64,000 nt of DNA from G963556115 sp963667375 (GCA_963667375.1 OY763323.1:3100001-3164000), one strand, 5' to 3'. Shown: positions 33,650 to 42,813, numbered from the stretch's first letter. Numbers and translations are program-made. Notes: generated from the letters alone by a model not told the origin.

Positions 33650-34576
33650 TTATTTCTCACGTTTAAGCAGCCGGTCAAGCCGCTCTTCTTCAATTCTGAC
33701 GTTGAGAGTTTTTCCATTATTTACAATTACCTGCCCCGCCGGAGCCTTTTTAGCTTTACGAATATTTTTCGCCTGAGTGTAATGCACATCAGCTTTTGTC
33801 GCCTTACGTGCTTTTGAGTAATAAACCGCCAGTGTTGCCGCATCCAGTAACGTCTCCTGTGGTAATGCCAAACCTTGCTGTTTACTCTCCAGCCGAACTA
33901 CAACATGCGAGCCCTGCACTCCGGCCACATGAAACCACCAGTCATTGCCACGTGCCATCCTGATAGAAAGATTATCATTATCACGCGCACTCTTACCGAC
34001 ATACACCTTCATTCCATCATATGACTCAAATACCCGTACCCCCTCAGGGTCAGCCTTGCGCTTGCTTATAGCAGGCGTCTTTTCCTCCATTCCCTCAACA
34101 TGTATTTTAAGTTCACCAGCTCTAGCCGCAAACATTTCTACCGGAGAGACATCCGGTTCAACCTCTTCTTCCCAGGCGAGATATTCATTCAAAAGCGCTT
34201 CAATATCAGTATTTACCTGTTCCGTAGATTCCAGCTGCTTTTCAATTTTTTCTTTACCCTTATTCATTTTACGCTGTTTTTTAAAGTAGCTTTTGGCATT
34301 ATCCAGCGGTTTCATATGACTATCAAGCTCGATAATCCTGTTCTCACCCGGATGATACATATCAGGAAGTTCAATCCTATCCATGCCCCTTTTGACAGAC
34401 TGCAGGTTAGCTTTGATTATTTCACCACATTCCAGGTAATAATCAGCTTTGGCGCATTCTTCAAGCTCCTGCTGAAGTTTTTCATATTTTTTAACTCCAC
34501 GCTTCAGTGCAGTACGTATCGCTTTACGAAAAGGAGACCTAATACCGTGAAGCTTAGTTTCATCTGATTCCGACAC
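33650..34576 (-). CDS. short NFACT-R (DUF814) protein lacking the NFACT-N domain
   Basis: Protein of 308 residues. Residues 1-190 are charged and coiled-coil-like, with GENRIIELDSHMKPLDNAKSYFKKQRK matching the region just before the coiled-coil of RqcH/Rqc2/FbpA proteins. Residues about 195-290 are an NFACT-R domain (VFESYDGMKVYVGKSARDNDNLS, DWWFHVAGVQGSHVVVR, ADVHYTQAKNIRKAKKAPAGQV). The NFACT-N and helix-hairpin-helix domains of full-length RqcH (about 570 residues) are absent. RqcH recruits Ala-tRNA to stalled 60S/50S subunits; NFACT-R contacts RNA/ribosome. It may act in ribosome rescue with a separate partner. Twelve bases after the RecA-like gene. Confidence 0.8.
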   Translation of the reverse strand: MSESDETKLHGIRSPFRKAIRTALKRGVKKYEKLQQELEECAKADYYLECGEIIKANLQSVKRGMDRIELPDMYHPGENRIIELDSHMKPLDNAKSYFKKQRKMNKGKEKIEKQLESTEQVNTDIEALLNEYLAWEEEVEPDVSPVEMFAARAGELKIHVEGMEEKTPAISKRKADPEGVRVFESYDGMKVYVGKSARDNDNLSIRMARGNDWWFHVAGVQGSHVVVRLESKQQGLALPQETLLDAATLAVYYSKARKATKADVHYTQAKNIRKAKKAPAGQVIVNNGKTLNVRIEEERLDRLLKREK

Positions 34577-34588
34577 ATTATCCTTTCA

Positions 34589-35584
34589 CTATTGCCATAA
34601 TTCAAGCATATCATTTACTGCCGCTTCAGTAACAGCAGTATTATTCCTGAGAAAACTGACACTTTCAGCAACCCCGGCACCAAGAATCAGCCCTTTATAA
34701 TAATAACCGTTTTTAAACTTTATTACTTTATTTCGCAACAGGTTTTTAAAAATAGTATCCCAAACCCCAAAACCTGAGCTATAGTACAACAACAAGGATA
34801 AAACATATTTTCCCGTAGTTCGCCGCCTGCTTTTTAAAATATTAACCCCCAGCTCCACCCCGCCAGCTTTTCCGTTTTGAAATATTTCCGACCTGCGGAA
34901 TAGCTCAAGCCTGAGTGACGCGCGTGAAGACAGTTCACGCTCACCCGTTGATTTCACAGCTAATTCACTTATTCCTGTAAAAGCATCACGCTGCTGATTA
35001 ATTATAACCAAAGCCGTATATGAATTTTTAAGCGCATTGCTCAAGCGTCTGAATCCGCGCCGTAAAATACCGTAATAATTCAGATCCGCGTCAGAAGAAA
35101 TTCCATCCCTGATGAATTCCGCCGCTGTCAGCAACGCAGTAGCAGAATCAATGATCAGCATTTCGATCCCACCACCGTTGATAATATGCTCACAGATATT
35201 AAATACCTCTTCTGCAACACCAGAAACGCATATCTGGCACGCTGCCGGTTCAACGCCCAAAATTTTGGCATATTTCAGATCAAACTTTCCCTCAACGTCA
35301 AAATACACAGCATTTCCACCCATACTTTGCACCGCCGAAACAAGCTGCAAGGCGAGAGAACTCTTTCCAGAATCTGCCGCACCGGATATCTCTGTAATCC
35401 GGCCTGCCGGAATCCCCATATAACCTGTTATCTCATCTAAAAGCGGAATTCCGGTTGTATATGCCCCAAGTGACATTCCAGGGTTTAAACATTCTCCGTG
35501 CTGCTTGAGACGGGTTAAATTGTAAGCAGATTCCAGATATTTCAGATATCCCTCATATGCATTGTTATCCGAACTATATGTCAC
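34589..35584 (-). CDS. divergent RecA-like ATPase
   Basis: Protein of 331 residues following the RecA core outline: Walker A GAADSGKSSLAL, the Glu of VYFDVEGKFDLKYAKILGVEP matching RecA's catalytic Glu, Walker B LIIDSATALL, a helix-rich segment (YYGILRRGFRRLSNALK) and the INQQRD motif equal to RecA's INQ signal residue. Identity to canonical RecA looks low, and RecA's GGxALKFYAS is replaced by STGERELSSRASLRLELF, so it is more likely a paralogue than the main recombinase. Start is GTG (35584, with GGAG five bases before; 35590 possible) inside the end of rarA. Ties to rarA point to replication-fork repair. Confidence 0.7.
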   Translation of the reverse strand: MTYSSDNNAYEGYLKYLESAYNLTRLKQHGECLNPGMSLGAYTTGIPLLDEITGYMGIPAGRITEISGAADSGKSSLALQLVSAVQSMGGNAVYFDVEGKFDLKYAKILGVEPAACQICVSGVAEEVFNICEHIINGGGIEMLIIDSATALLTAAEFIRDGISSDADLNYYGILRRGFRRLSNALKNSYTALVIINQQRDAFTGISELAVKSTGERELSSRASLRLELFRRSEIFQNGKAGGVELGVNILKSRRRTTGKYVLSLLLYYSSGFGVWDTIFKNLLRNKVIKFKNGYYYKGLILGAGVAESVSFLRNNTAVTEAAVNDMLELWQ

Positions 35585-36896
35585 TACCACTCCGCTCTAT
35601 CTTGAGCCGCCGCCAATAATCAAGTCTTTTTCTTATTTCACGTTCAAAACCAAAATTTCCTGGAACATAAAGCTCGGTTCCAATCAGATCATCAGGAAAA
35701 TATTCCTGACCTGAAAACGCATCTGGGCAATCATGATCATACTGATATCCTTTATGGTAACCCAATTCAGACATCAGCTTGGTGGGCGCATTCCTAATAT
35801 GCAGCGGTACCGGGTCATTACGTGAATTTTTGACCAGATCCTTAGCCGCCATTATAGCCAGCTCAAGCGAATTCGACTTGGGTGCCGTTGCCATATAGAC
35901 CACCGCCTGAGTAAGTGCGGTATCAGCTTCCGGCATACCCAGAAAATGTACTGCATCTTTGGCGGCAACGGCCTGAACCAGTGCCTGCGGATCAGCCATA
36001 CCCACATCCTCACTGGCAATACGCACCAGACGGCGGCAGATATATAGCGGATCAGCACCACCCTGAAGCATCCGCGAAAGCCAGTAAACCGCGGCCTGCG
36101 GATCTGATCCTCTGATTGATTTATGCAGTGCCGATATCAGATTATAATGTTCCTCGGCACTTTTATCATACGCTATGGTTCTGCTGGCGATAGCCTCTTT
36201 GATCATAGCTGGAGTAACATCCCTCAGCCCCTCACCATTCACTTCCGAGCCGTTAACCGCAAGTTCCAGAGCCCCCAGTGCCGCCCGGGCATCACCATTG
36301 GCAAAATTTATTAGTATTTGTCTGGCAGCTGCGTCAAGCTGAACCCCGTATTTTCCCAACCCTCTGATCTTATCATTCAATGCTGAATCGACAATTCGCG
36401 CGATATCGTTATCACTCAGAGCATTTAGTGTATAAGTCCGGCATCTAGAGAGTAAAGCATTATTAATCGAAAACGAAGGGTTTTCGGTTGTTGCTCCAAT
36501 CAGAATAATCTCACCGCTTTCAACGTGGGGTAAGAATGCATCCTGCTGTGACTTATTGAACCGGTGTATCTCATCAACAAAAAGAATAGTCTTTATGCCG
36601 CTTAACAGCATACGTTCTCTTGCTTTTGCAACCAGCTCACGCACATCTTTCACCCCTTGCAAAACCGCCGAAAACGAGACGAAATGATGATTCGTAGTAT
36701 TGGCAATAACCTTTGCCAGTGTTGTTTTACCACTCCCGGGAGGTCCCCAGAGGATCATACTGCCGACAGCATCATCCTCTATTGCCCGCCTTATAAGTGT
36801 TCCCTCACCGACCAGTTCATCCTGACCGACAAATTCTGCAAGTGTCTGTGGCCGCATTCTGTCTGCTAGAGGTTGCGCTTTAGAAAACAATCCCAT
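35574..36896 (-). CDS. rarA: RarA (MgsA) replication-associated AAA+ ATPase
   Basis: AAA+ ATPase of 440 residues that acts at stalled replication forks. LADRMRPQTLAEFVGQDELVG start, Walker A GPPGSGKTTLAK, Walker B ILFVDEIHRFNKSQQDAFLPHVE, sensor ATTENPSF, and the RarA C-terminal tetramerisation part SIRGSDPQAAVYWLSRML and RNAPTKLMSELGYHKGYQYDHD. The start chosen at 36896 (MGLFSKAQPL) avoids a 16-residue non-homologous leader that would overlap rsmD. Twelve bases after rsmD; overlaps the RecA-like gene by about 10 bases. Confidence 0.95.
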   Translation of the reverse strand: MGLFSKAQPLADRMRPQTLAEFVGQDELVGEGTLIRRAIEDDAVGSMILWGPPGSGKTTLAKVIANTTNHHFVSFSAVLQGVKDVRELVAKARERMLLSGIKTILFVDEIHRFNKSQQDAFLPHVESGEIILIGATTENPSFSINNALLSRCRTYTLNALSDNDIARIVDSALNDKIRGLGKYGVQLDAAARQILINFANGDARAALGALELAVNGSEVNGEGLRDVTPAMIKEAIASRTIAYDKSAEEHYNLISALHKSIRGSDPQAAVYWLSRMLQGGADPLYICRRLVRIASEDVGMADPQALVQAVAAKDAVHFLGMPEADTALTQAVVYMATAPKSNSLELAIMAAKDLVKNSRNDPVPLHIRNAPTKLMSELGYHKGYQYDHDCPDAFSGQEYFPDDLIGTELYVPGNFGFEREIRKRLDYWRRLKIERSGSDI

Positions 36897-36909
36897 AATA
36901 AAAAAAACC

Positions 36910-37464
36910 TTACTTCCTGTATTCAAGCACTCTGCTGCGGCCATGCCTGCGGTCTTTAAAAAGCTCCACCCCTTCCCAGAATGGAGGGTCTATCTTCTGA
37001 TGCTCAAATCGAAAAATAATTCTTCCCGCAGGAGCAAGAACCCGGCAAATACCCTGCATAATTTTCTGAACATTATCCGAACCTTTCCAGTCAGGCATGT
37101 CAACAAAAGGCGGATCGACAAAGACCAGATCGAACTCTGAGGCTGCCGAAGCAAGAAAACTCTCAACCCGTCCTTCAAATATTCTGGACTGTTCCAAAAG
37201 CCTGCTGCGAACAAGATTATCACGTATAGTACGTACTGAGCGATGTTCAACTTCGACAAAGACACACGATTCAGCCCCACGGCTGAGGGCCTCGATGCCA
37301 ACAGCACCACTCCCGGCATACAGATCCAGCACCCGCGCTCCAGTAATGACGGCACAAAGAGAATTGAAAATCGCTCCGCGCGTTTTTTCCAGATACGGTC
37401 TGGCACTGACGTCATTCTCGACTTGTAACTGCACCCCTTTGGCGCTTCCAGCAATAACTCTCAT
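36910..37464 (-). CDS. rsmD: RsmD, 16S rRNA (guanine-966-N2)-methyltransferase
   Basis: Methyltransferase of 184 residues, usual length. MRVIAGSAKG start, TRGAIFNSL substrate segment, motif I VLDLYAGSGAVGIEALSRGAE, and the catalytic FVDPPF. Modifies G966 of 16S rRNA in the small subunit. First gene of the minus-strand group rsmD-rarA-RecA-like-NFACT-R, three of which touch RNA, ribosome or DNA maintenance. Confidence 0.94.
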   Translation of the reverse strand: MRVIAGSAKGVQLQVENDVSARPYLEKTRGAIFNSLCAVITGARVLDLYAGSGAVGIEALSRGAESCVFVEVEHRSVRTIRDNLVRSRLLEQSRIFEGRVESFLASAASEFDLVFVDPPFVDMPDWKGSDNVQKIMQGICRVLAPAGRIIFRFEHQKIDPPFWEGVELFKDRRHGRSRVLEYRK

Positions 37465-37597
37465 TGAATTGCAACTCCATAAACTTAAAATATCATCTTT
37501 ATGATTATAAACTTTCCTTGAATTATAGCAATAATTCCACTATAATTTTAAACATATTAACATAACAAAATACTCAATAATGAAGGAGAAACTTCTT

Positions 37598-38359
37598 ATG
37601 TTAAAGAACTCAATCAAAGCCTTACTATTAATTATTATTGTTTTTTCAAGCTCTGCTTTTGCGTCACCAGGATTTAATGCCCTAATTGATGCTGTGAACA
37701 ACCGCGACTATGACACAGTCAACAATATGCTTCTGGCAAATAATGACAAATCACTGATCAGTGAACGTGATAAAGCCGGAAGAACCATTCTGCACTATGC
37801 CGCGAACAAGGGAAATGCCAAAATACTCGGTCTCTTTCTTGCTGCCGGTGCAGACCCTAATGCCTTGGACAATCAGGGACAAACACCTATTTTTTATGCT
37901 GTCAACCGCGCATATGAAGATAATGCAAAACTGCTGATAAGTGCCGGTGCGAATGTTAACATTGCTAATCGCACCAAGTTTACCCCGCTGCTTCTGGCTT
38001 CACAAAAAGGCAAACCAAAGATGACAGGTGTTTTAATACGAGCCGGAGCCGATGTAAATGCAGTCAGTGCAGCCGGTGCTACAGCATTGATGTTTGCAGC
38101 TGCCCGCGGCAATAGCGACCTGATTGAACTGTTGCTGCGCAACCGTGCCGATTTGAGAGCCCGCGATAAACTGGGTAATACGGCAATGCATTACGCGGCA
38201 AAGAACAACCGTTACAAGGTTGTTGAACTGCTCAAACCGCTGATTAACAAGCGTAATAATGCCGGACAAACCCCGCTGGATATAGCAGCTCTTGGCGGCA
38301 ACAGCACCCGTGATGTAACTACAGAGTTACTGAAAAATGGCGCCAAGACCGGGAAATAA
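37598..38359 (+). CDS. secreted ankyrin-repeat protein
   Basis: Protein of 253 residues. A signal peptide (SIKALLLIIIVFSSSAFAS) is followed by about six ankyrin repeats (GRTILHYAANKGNAKILGLFLAAGADPN, GQTPIFYAVNRAYEDNAKLLISAGANVN, and so on) to the end. Repeat consensus is well kept (TPLLLAS, GATALMFAAARGN, GNTAMHYAAKNN). Likely periplasmic or outer-membrane protein-protein scaffold. The start at 37598 is chosen because AAGGAG lies before it; an upstream ATG at 37580 would place that site inside the gene. Function unknown. Confidence 0.85.
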   Translation: MLKNSIKALLLIIIVFSSSAFASPGFNALIDAVNNRDYDTVNNMLLANNDKSLISERDKAGRTILHYAANKGNAKILGLFLAAGADPNALDNQGQTPIFYAVNRAYEDNAKLLISAGANVNIANRTKFTPLLLASQKGKPKMTGVLIRAGADVNAVSAAGATALMFAAARGNSDLIELLLRNRADLRARDKLGNTAMHYAAKNNRYKVVELLKPLINKRNNAGQTPLDIAALGGNSTRDVTTELLKNGAKTGK

Positions 38360-38400
38360 ACTCAAATTTTAAACAAAAACGAACTTGGCAGGCACTTATT

Positions 38401-39108
38401 ATGCAGGCCAAGTTATTTTTATCAGAAATTTTACCCATGAACAGACGTATTACTTTTGACATTATTATTATCATCATCTTTATCGGCGCGAGTTCCTTCT
38501 TCGCCTATAAATATTTGTTCAAAACCAGTGCCCCTAAAAAAACCATCTCACTGCAGGAGACCACGCTGAATGTTGCTGATGATAAAATTAATGAATTAAT
38601 CCGCAATACTGCTCCAGGCAGCAGTTATGATTTATGGTACCCGCCACGGCTTTCAAACCGCTGGAAATATATCGAAATTTATCAGAATGGCATGCTTTCA
38701 GGCAACTCCCAGACCCTGCAGAAACGTACAACCGAAAAAGACGCAAAATCCGGATTCCACTTTATACTTACCAATGGCTACGGTGGCACTGACGGTGGCG
38801 TCGAAGTCAGCAATTTATGGCTCGAACAAGGCGACTCCCTGCCCAGTCTGGATTCCGGCAGCATCCATCCGAAAGACATGAGTACCGTTCATGAAACTAT
38901 CAGTATCTGCCTGATCGGCGATTTCACAGCTCAACCCCCTACCATTAAACAGATAGCCAGTTTAAAAGCCTTGTTAAATTACCTATTATCCGAGACACCG
39001 GTTAAAGGCTACAACACATTCCTTAACCCTCCAAGCATAACCGCTACAGATCAGCCGCCTCAATATCTGCCACTGGAGCTACTTCTAAAAACCAGAACCA
39101 TGGAGTAA
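38401..39108 (+). CDS. membrane-anchored, probably inactive PGRP/Amidase_2-like protein
   Basis: Protein of 235 residues, or 223 from an ATG at 38437. A signal anchor (FDIIIIIIFIGASSFFAYKYL) precedes a domain that follows the T7-lysozyme/PGRP outline: WKYIEIYQNG where active members read IHHS, GFHFILTNGYG with the middle His kept, and ETISICLIGDFTAQPPTIKQIASLKALLNYLL as the last helix-strand pair. The first zinc His is Tyr and no third ligand (HxxxxxxxC) appears, so amidase activity is unlikely; peptidoglycan binding is possible. Follows the ankyrin gene by 41 bases. Confidence 0.5.
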   Translation: MQAKLFLSEILPMNRRITFDIIIIIIFIGASSFFAYKYLFKTSAPKKTISLQETTLNVADDKINELIRNTAPGSSYDLWYPPRLSNRWKYIEIYQNGMLSGNSQTLQKRTTEKDAKSGFHFILTNGYGGTDGGVEVSNLWLEQGDSLPSLDSGSIHPKDMSTVHETISICLIGDFTAQPPTIKQIASLKALLNYLLSETPVKGYNTFLNPPSITATDQPPQYLPLELLLKTRTME

Positions 39109-39123
39109 TCACAAACGAAACGA

Positions 39124-40620
39124 TCAACACATAAGCCAGTCCTGCAACACCGCAAGACCATACTGCAACAGATATTCAGCTCTCTCCTGACTACCGGCTT
39201 CAACGTAACAGCGTAATTCCGGTGCATTGCCGCTGGGGCGGAAATGCATAATATCACCACTGTTGAATTTAATTCTTATTCCGTCAGTCGTATCTACAGC
39301 AGCAACCTTTCCAAGCTCTGGAAGCAATTCTTCAATGCTTGAATTAGCTCCTGCTAAAAGTCCCTCAAGCTTGCTCGAACTGGTCGCTGTCGGCACCCCT
39401 TGCAGACGGTCACTCCCTCCAAATCGCGCCGGTAATCTTTTAACAAGCGCTGAAACCGGGGTTCCCAGACGCCGAACCAGACCAAGTACTGCAAGCTGCA
39501 CAATCATCGGGTCACGTGTCGGCAGCGGTGCCAGAACCTGCCCTTCAATACTGACTTCAGAGCGCTGTAAAAAACCGCCATTCGCTTCATAGCCGACGAT
39601 CACCTTGTCTGGATATTTCTGATACAGTTCATTAAGTCCGGCTATAACATAAGGCGAGCCGATACATGTACGCTTCACCACCCCAAACTTTCCACACAGT
39701 TCTACAGCCGTATTACTGCTGACAGGTGTAACCACACAATCAGCCCCCAGAAATTCCGCAGTCAGTATGCCGGCAATATCTCCCCGCAGCCAGTTCCCCT
39801 GCTCATCACTTACCAGCGGACGGTCACTGTCACCATCGGTAGAGATAATCGCATCCAGAGTGTATTGGGCTACCGCCTCCCTGGCGAGCTCGACATCCTC
39901 CGTCCTGATAGCCTCTGTGTCTACCGGCACAAACTCATCACTGCGCTGGAGCGGTACCACAACTCCTCCCATACGTGAGACCACCAGATTCATGATATCA
40001 CGCCCAACCGCCGAATGCTGATAAACACCGATACTCATACCGGCAAGAAAATCCACTGGAAAAGCCTGCAACCAGCGGTCAATATATAATACTCTTGCAC
40101 CGCTGTCCGGCTCGCCCAGAGCCGAATTATCCTCCCGGAGCATCCCCTCAGCATTAAAAATATCCGGAATCATTACCTCCTGCTTTTTAATTCCGACCTC
40201 ATCCTCCTTGAGGATCTCACCGTTTCCGGTATTATATTTTATACCGTTGCGATCGGCCGGGATATGACTTCCGGTAACCATAATCGCCGGTACTCTGTTG
40301 CTTATACCATATAGAGCTACCGCCGGTGATGGAATAAAACCGGAGTTAATAACCTCCAGGCCGCTATCCTCAACTGCCCGGGCAACTGCAGCCATTATCC
40401 GCGGCGTACTTGGACGCAAATCACCGGCGATAGCCACCCGAGACAGAGTGTAACCGTGATTTGTCTGCAGCCACTCTCGCTTGAGATACTGTATAAACCC
40501 AAGTGTATACGCATAGCATACATAATCACTCATATCAGCTACCAGCCCCCTGGCGCCACTGGTACCGAATTTTACATTCGAACTCTCCATTAACTCGGAA
40601 ATGATAACTCTACTATCCAT
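39124..40620 (-). CDS. phosphohexomutase (phosphomannomutase/phosphoglucomutase family)
   Basis: Alpha-D-phosphohexomutase of 498 residues. The phosphoserine loop is MVTGSHIPADRNGIKY, the Mg2+ loop STDGDSDRPLV, the sugar-specificity loop GYEANGGF, and the phosphate-binding RPSGNAPELRCYVE. It interconverts hexose-1- and -6-phosphates; GYEANGGF is not the GEqSGH of PMM/PGM or GlmM, so the sugar is uncertain. Start is ATG 40620 with GGGAG in front; an ATG 16 codons upstream lacks a binding site. Confidence 0.87.
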   Translation of the reverse strand: MDSRVIISELMESSNVKFGTSGARGLVADMSDYVCYAYTLGFIQYLKREWLQTNHGYTLSRVAIAGDLRPSTPRIMAAVARAVEDSGLEVINSGFIPSPAVALYGISNRVPAIMVTGSHIPADRNGIKYNTGNGEILKEDEVGIKKQEVMIPDIFNAEGMLREDNSALGEPDSGARVLYIDRWLQAFPVDFLAGMSIGVYQHSAVGRDIMNLVVSRMGGVVVPLQRSDEFVPVDTEAIRTEDVELAREAVAQYTLDAIISTDGDSDRPLVSDEQGNWLRGDIAGILTAEFLGADCVVTPVSSNTAVELCGKFGVVKRTCIGSPYVIAGLNELYQKYPDKVIVGYEANGGFLQRSEVSIEGQVLAPLPTRDPMIVQLAVLGLVRRLGTPVSALVKRLPARFGGSDRLQGVPTATSSSKLEGLLAGANSSIEELLPELGKVAAVDTTDGIRIKFNSGDIMHFRPSGNAPELRCYVEAGSQERAEYLLQYGLAVLQDWLMC

Positions 40621-40802
40621 TGCACTCCCTTTTCTATAGTTTAGATTCAGCGTCCTGTTTCTTCTCAACTCATTATACAGGCTCTTTTTATTTTATCAAT
40701 TTATTTCGGAAATATCTTTGCAACACTCTGTTGAATTAGGTATAGTAACTGATGTACAGATAACTCTTTTTTCGGTAACTCACCTAGAAAGAAACAGGGA
40801 CT

Positions 40803-42131
40803 ATGAAGAAAACATTCGTTCTGGACACCAATATCCTGCTGCACAATCCTGAAGCACTTTCACTTTTCGATGACAACACAATAGTACTGCCGATCACTGT
40901 TCTTGAAGAACTCGACAAATTCAAAACCAATACCGATGAACTAGGCCGAAATTCACGTTATGTTATCCGTGAACTTGACAGATTACGAAAACTGGGAAAT
41001 ATCAGTAAAGGGGTTCCTACCGGCCGGGGCGGACAACTGATTATTTATCTGGAAAAAGATTTACTGGCAGAAACCGGTCTCAACCGAATTACCGCCGACA
41101 ACCAGATTATTGGTGTCGCCTACCATATTTTCCGCAAAAGCAAGGAGAGTAACCCCGAAGAGAAGGTTGTATTTGTTTCAAAGGACATCAACTGCCGGGT
41201 AAAAGCTTCTGCTCTGGGAATAGAAAGTCAGGATTTCGAAAGCCAGAAAATCAATATTGATGAACTGTATACCGGAATAACCGACATGACAGTAACCAGC
41301 GCCCAGATCGATAAACTCTACCATGATCATGAACTGGAGCTTGATACCGACGAACTGAGACCAAATGAATTTGTGCATCTGCAGGCAATTGATAACTCAC
41401 AGCAATCCGCTCTGGCGCGCCACACGACCCATGGTCATCTGAAAAAACTCAGTGACAAACCGAATAAATGCTATACCATCCGCTCCCGCAGTAAGGAACA
41501 ACAGATGGCTCTGGATATACTCCTGGATCCAAGCATACAGCTGGTTACCCTGGTCGGCAAGGCAGGCAGTGGTAAAACCCTGCTGGCACTGGCTGCCGGA
41601 ATGGAGATGGTTATTGAAAACAGTGCGTATGACAAGATTTCAGTATCACGCCCTATTATCCCCATGGGAAAGGACATCGGCTACCTTCCAGGAAGTAAAG
41701 ATGACAAGCTTAACCAGTGGATGCAGCCAATTTTTGATAATCTCACCTACCTGATCAGCAAAAAAGAGAATGAACTCGACTCACTGGCAGCCCATAGAGA
41801 GGTTGATAATTACATCCAGTCAGGTGACATTGAGCTTGAAGCACTTACCTACATCCGGGGGCGCTCTATTCCACGCCAATACGTTATTATTGATGAAGCT
41901 CAAAACCTGACTCCGCATGAAATTAAAACCATTATCAGTCGTGCTGGCGAGGGCACAAAGATGGTGCTTACCGGCGACCCGCAGCAGATTGACAGCCCAT
42001 ATCTTGATGCGGAGAGTAACGGTCTGACCTATGCCGTTGAACGTCTGAAAAACTCACCGCTGCACGGGCATATTACCCTCAAACGCAGTGAGCGCAGCCC
42101 ACTGTCAGAGATAGCTGCGGAACTGCTGTAA
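40803..42131 (+). CDS. PIN-PhoH family ATPase/RNase
   Basis: Protein of 442 residues with an N-terminal PIN nuclease domain (about 1-150: KKTFVLDTNILLHNP with the active Asp, ELDKFK, DNQIIGVAY) and a C-terminal PhoH ATPase domain (about 225-440: Walker A VGKAGSGKTLLALAAG, ISVSRPIIPMGKDIGYLPG, Walker B YVIIDEAQNLTPHEIKTIISRAGEGTKMVLTGD). It corresponds to YlaK/PhoH2-type proteins, shown in mycobacteria to unwind and cut RNA. Monocistronic; not next to ybeY. Confidence 0.92.
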   Translation: MKKTFVLDTNILLHNPEALSLFDDNTIVLPITVLEELDKFKTNTDELGRNSRYVIRELDRLRKLGNISKGVPTGRGGQLIIYLEKDLLAETGLNRITADNQIIGVAYHIFRKSKESNPEEKVVFVSKDINCRVKASALGIESQDFESQKINIDELYTGITDMTVTSAQIDKLYHDHELELDTDELRPNEFVHLQAIDNSQQSALARHTTHGHLKKLSDKPNKCYTIRSRSKEQQMALDILLDPSIQLVTLVGKAGSGKTLLALAAGMEMVIENSAYDKISVSRPIIPMGKDIGYLPGSKDDKLNQWMQPIFDNLTYLISKKENELDSLAAHREVDNYIQSGDIELEALTYIRGRSIPRQYVIIDEAQNLTPHEIKTIISRAGEGTKMVLTGDPQQIDSPYLDAESNGLTYAVERLKNSPLHGHITLKRSERSPLSEIAAELL

Positions 42132-42196
42132 TATTAAGCTGCTCCGCTACTGCCGGCTATTCTCTGTCAACGGAATCTTTTACTTGACAAAATAAT

Positions 42197-42240
42197 ATTA
42201 TCTGCGAAGATTAATATTATAATTCTACCTCGCAGATAAT
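42197..42240 (+). promoter_or_regulatory. inverted repeat at the start of the PPC/DUF296 mRNA
   Basis: Perfect 11-base arms ATTATCTGCGA (42197-42207) and TCGCAGATAAT (42230-42240), 22 bases apart. The right arm abuts the GGAG ribosome-binding site. A TTGACA at 42184-42189 lies just left of it. It could be a protein operator or an RNA hairpin affecting translation. Confidence 0.5.
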
Positions 42241-42249
42241 GGAGATACA

Positions 42250-42813
42250 ATGAAAGCGACAGAGGGAAAGATAGGCAGAGTATTTATACTCCGTCTGGAA
42301 GACAATGATAAACTTCCGAACTGTATCGAAGAGTTTGCTAAAAATAATGATATCGGCAACGCCTATGTCAGTTTTATTGCAGGGATCAAAACCGGTAAGA
42401 TCGTAACCGGCCCCCGAGATGCTACTGCCCGTCCGGTAGAGACAATCAATGTTGATATCAGTGACACCCATGAAAGTGCAGCTGTTGGTATTATCGCCAG
42501 GGATACCGAAGACAACCCAATACTGCATATCCACGGTTTCCTCGGTCGAGATGGCAACGCCGTAAGCGGCTGTATGCGTAACGGTGTCGATGTCTGGGTT
42601 ACCGGAGAAGCAATTATCTATGAAATTCTTGATGCCAACTGTGTCAGAGCCCTTGACAAAGATACAGGATTCACCCTGCTCAAGGTTGGAGAGAACGCGC
42701 TTGAATCACCGCAGACACCAGCAGAGGTTGTGTCCGCGTCACATGCCGCAACAATTAATTTAAATGACGGCTATAGCCATATAATTCATCTCTTTAATTC
42801 TTCACTCAACTAA
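42250..42813 (+). CDS. PPC/DUF296 (PCC) domain protein
   Basis: Protein of 187 residues. GRVFILRLEDNDKLPNCIEEFAKNNDIGNAYVSFIAGI and the central HIHGFLGRDGNAVSGCM with metal-binding-like His pair match the PPC/PCC domain family (DUF296), a trimeric fold found in bacteria and plant AT-hook proteins; its bacterial role is unclear. The last 40 residues (PQTPAEVVSASHAATINLNDGYSHII) are an extra tail. An inverted repeat overlaps its leader and a hairpin follows the gene, so it is likely monocistronic and regulated. Confidence 0.85.
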   Translation: MKATEGKIGRVFILRLEDNDKLPNCIEEFAKNNDIGNAYVSFIAGIKTGKIVTGPRDATARPVETINVDISDTHESAAVGIIARDTEDNPILHIHGFLGRDGNAVSGCMRNGVDVWVTGEAIIYEILDANCVRALDKDTGFTLLKVGENALESPQTPAEVVSASHAATINLNDGYSHIIHLFNSSLN

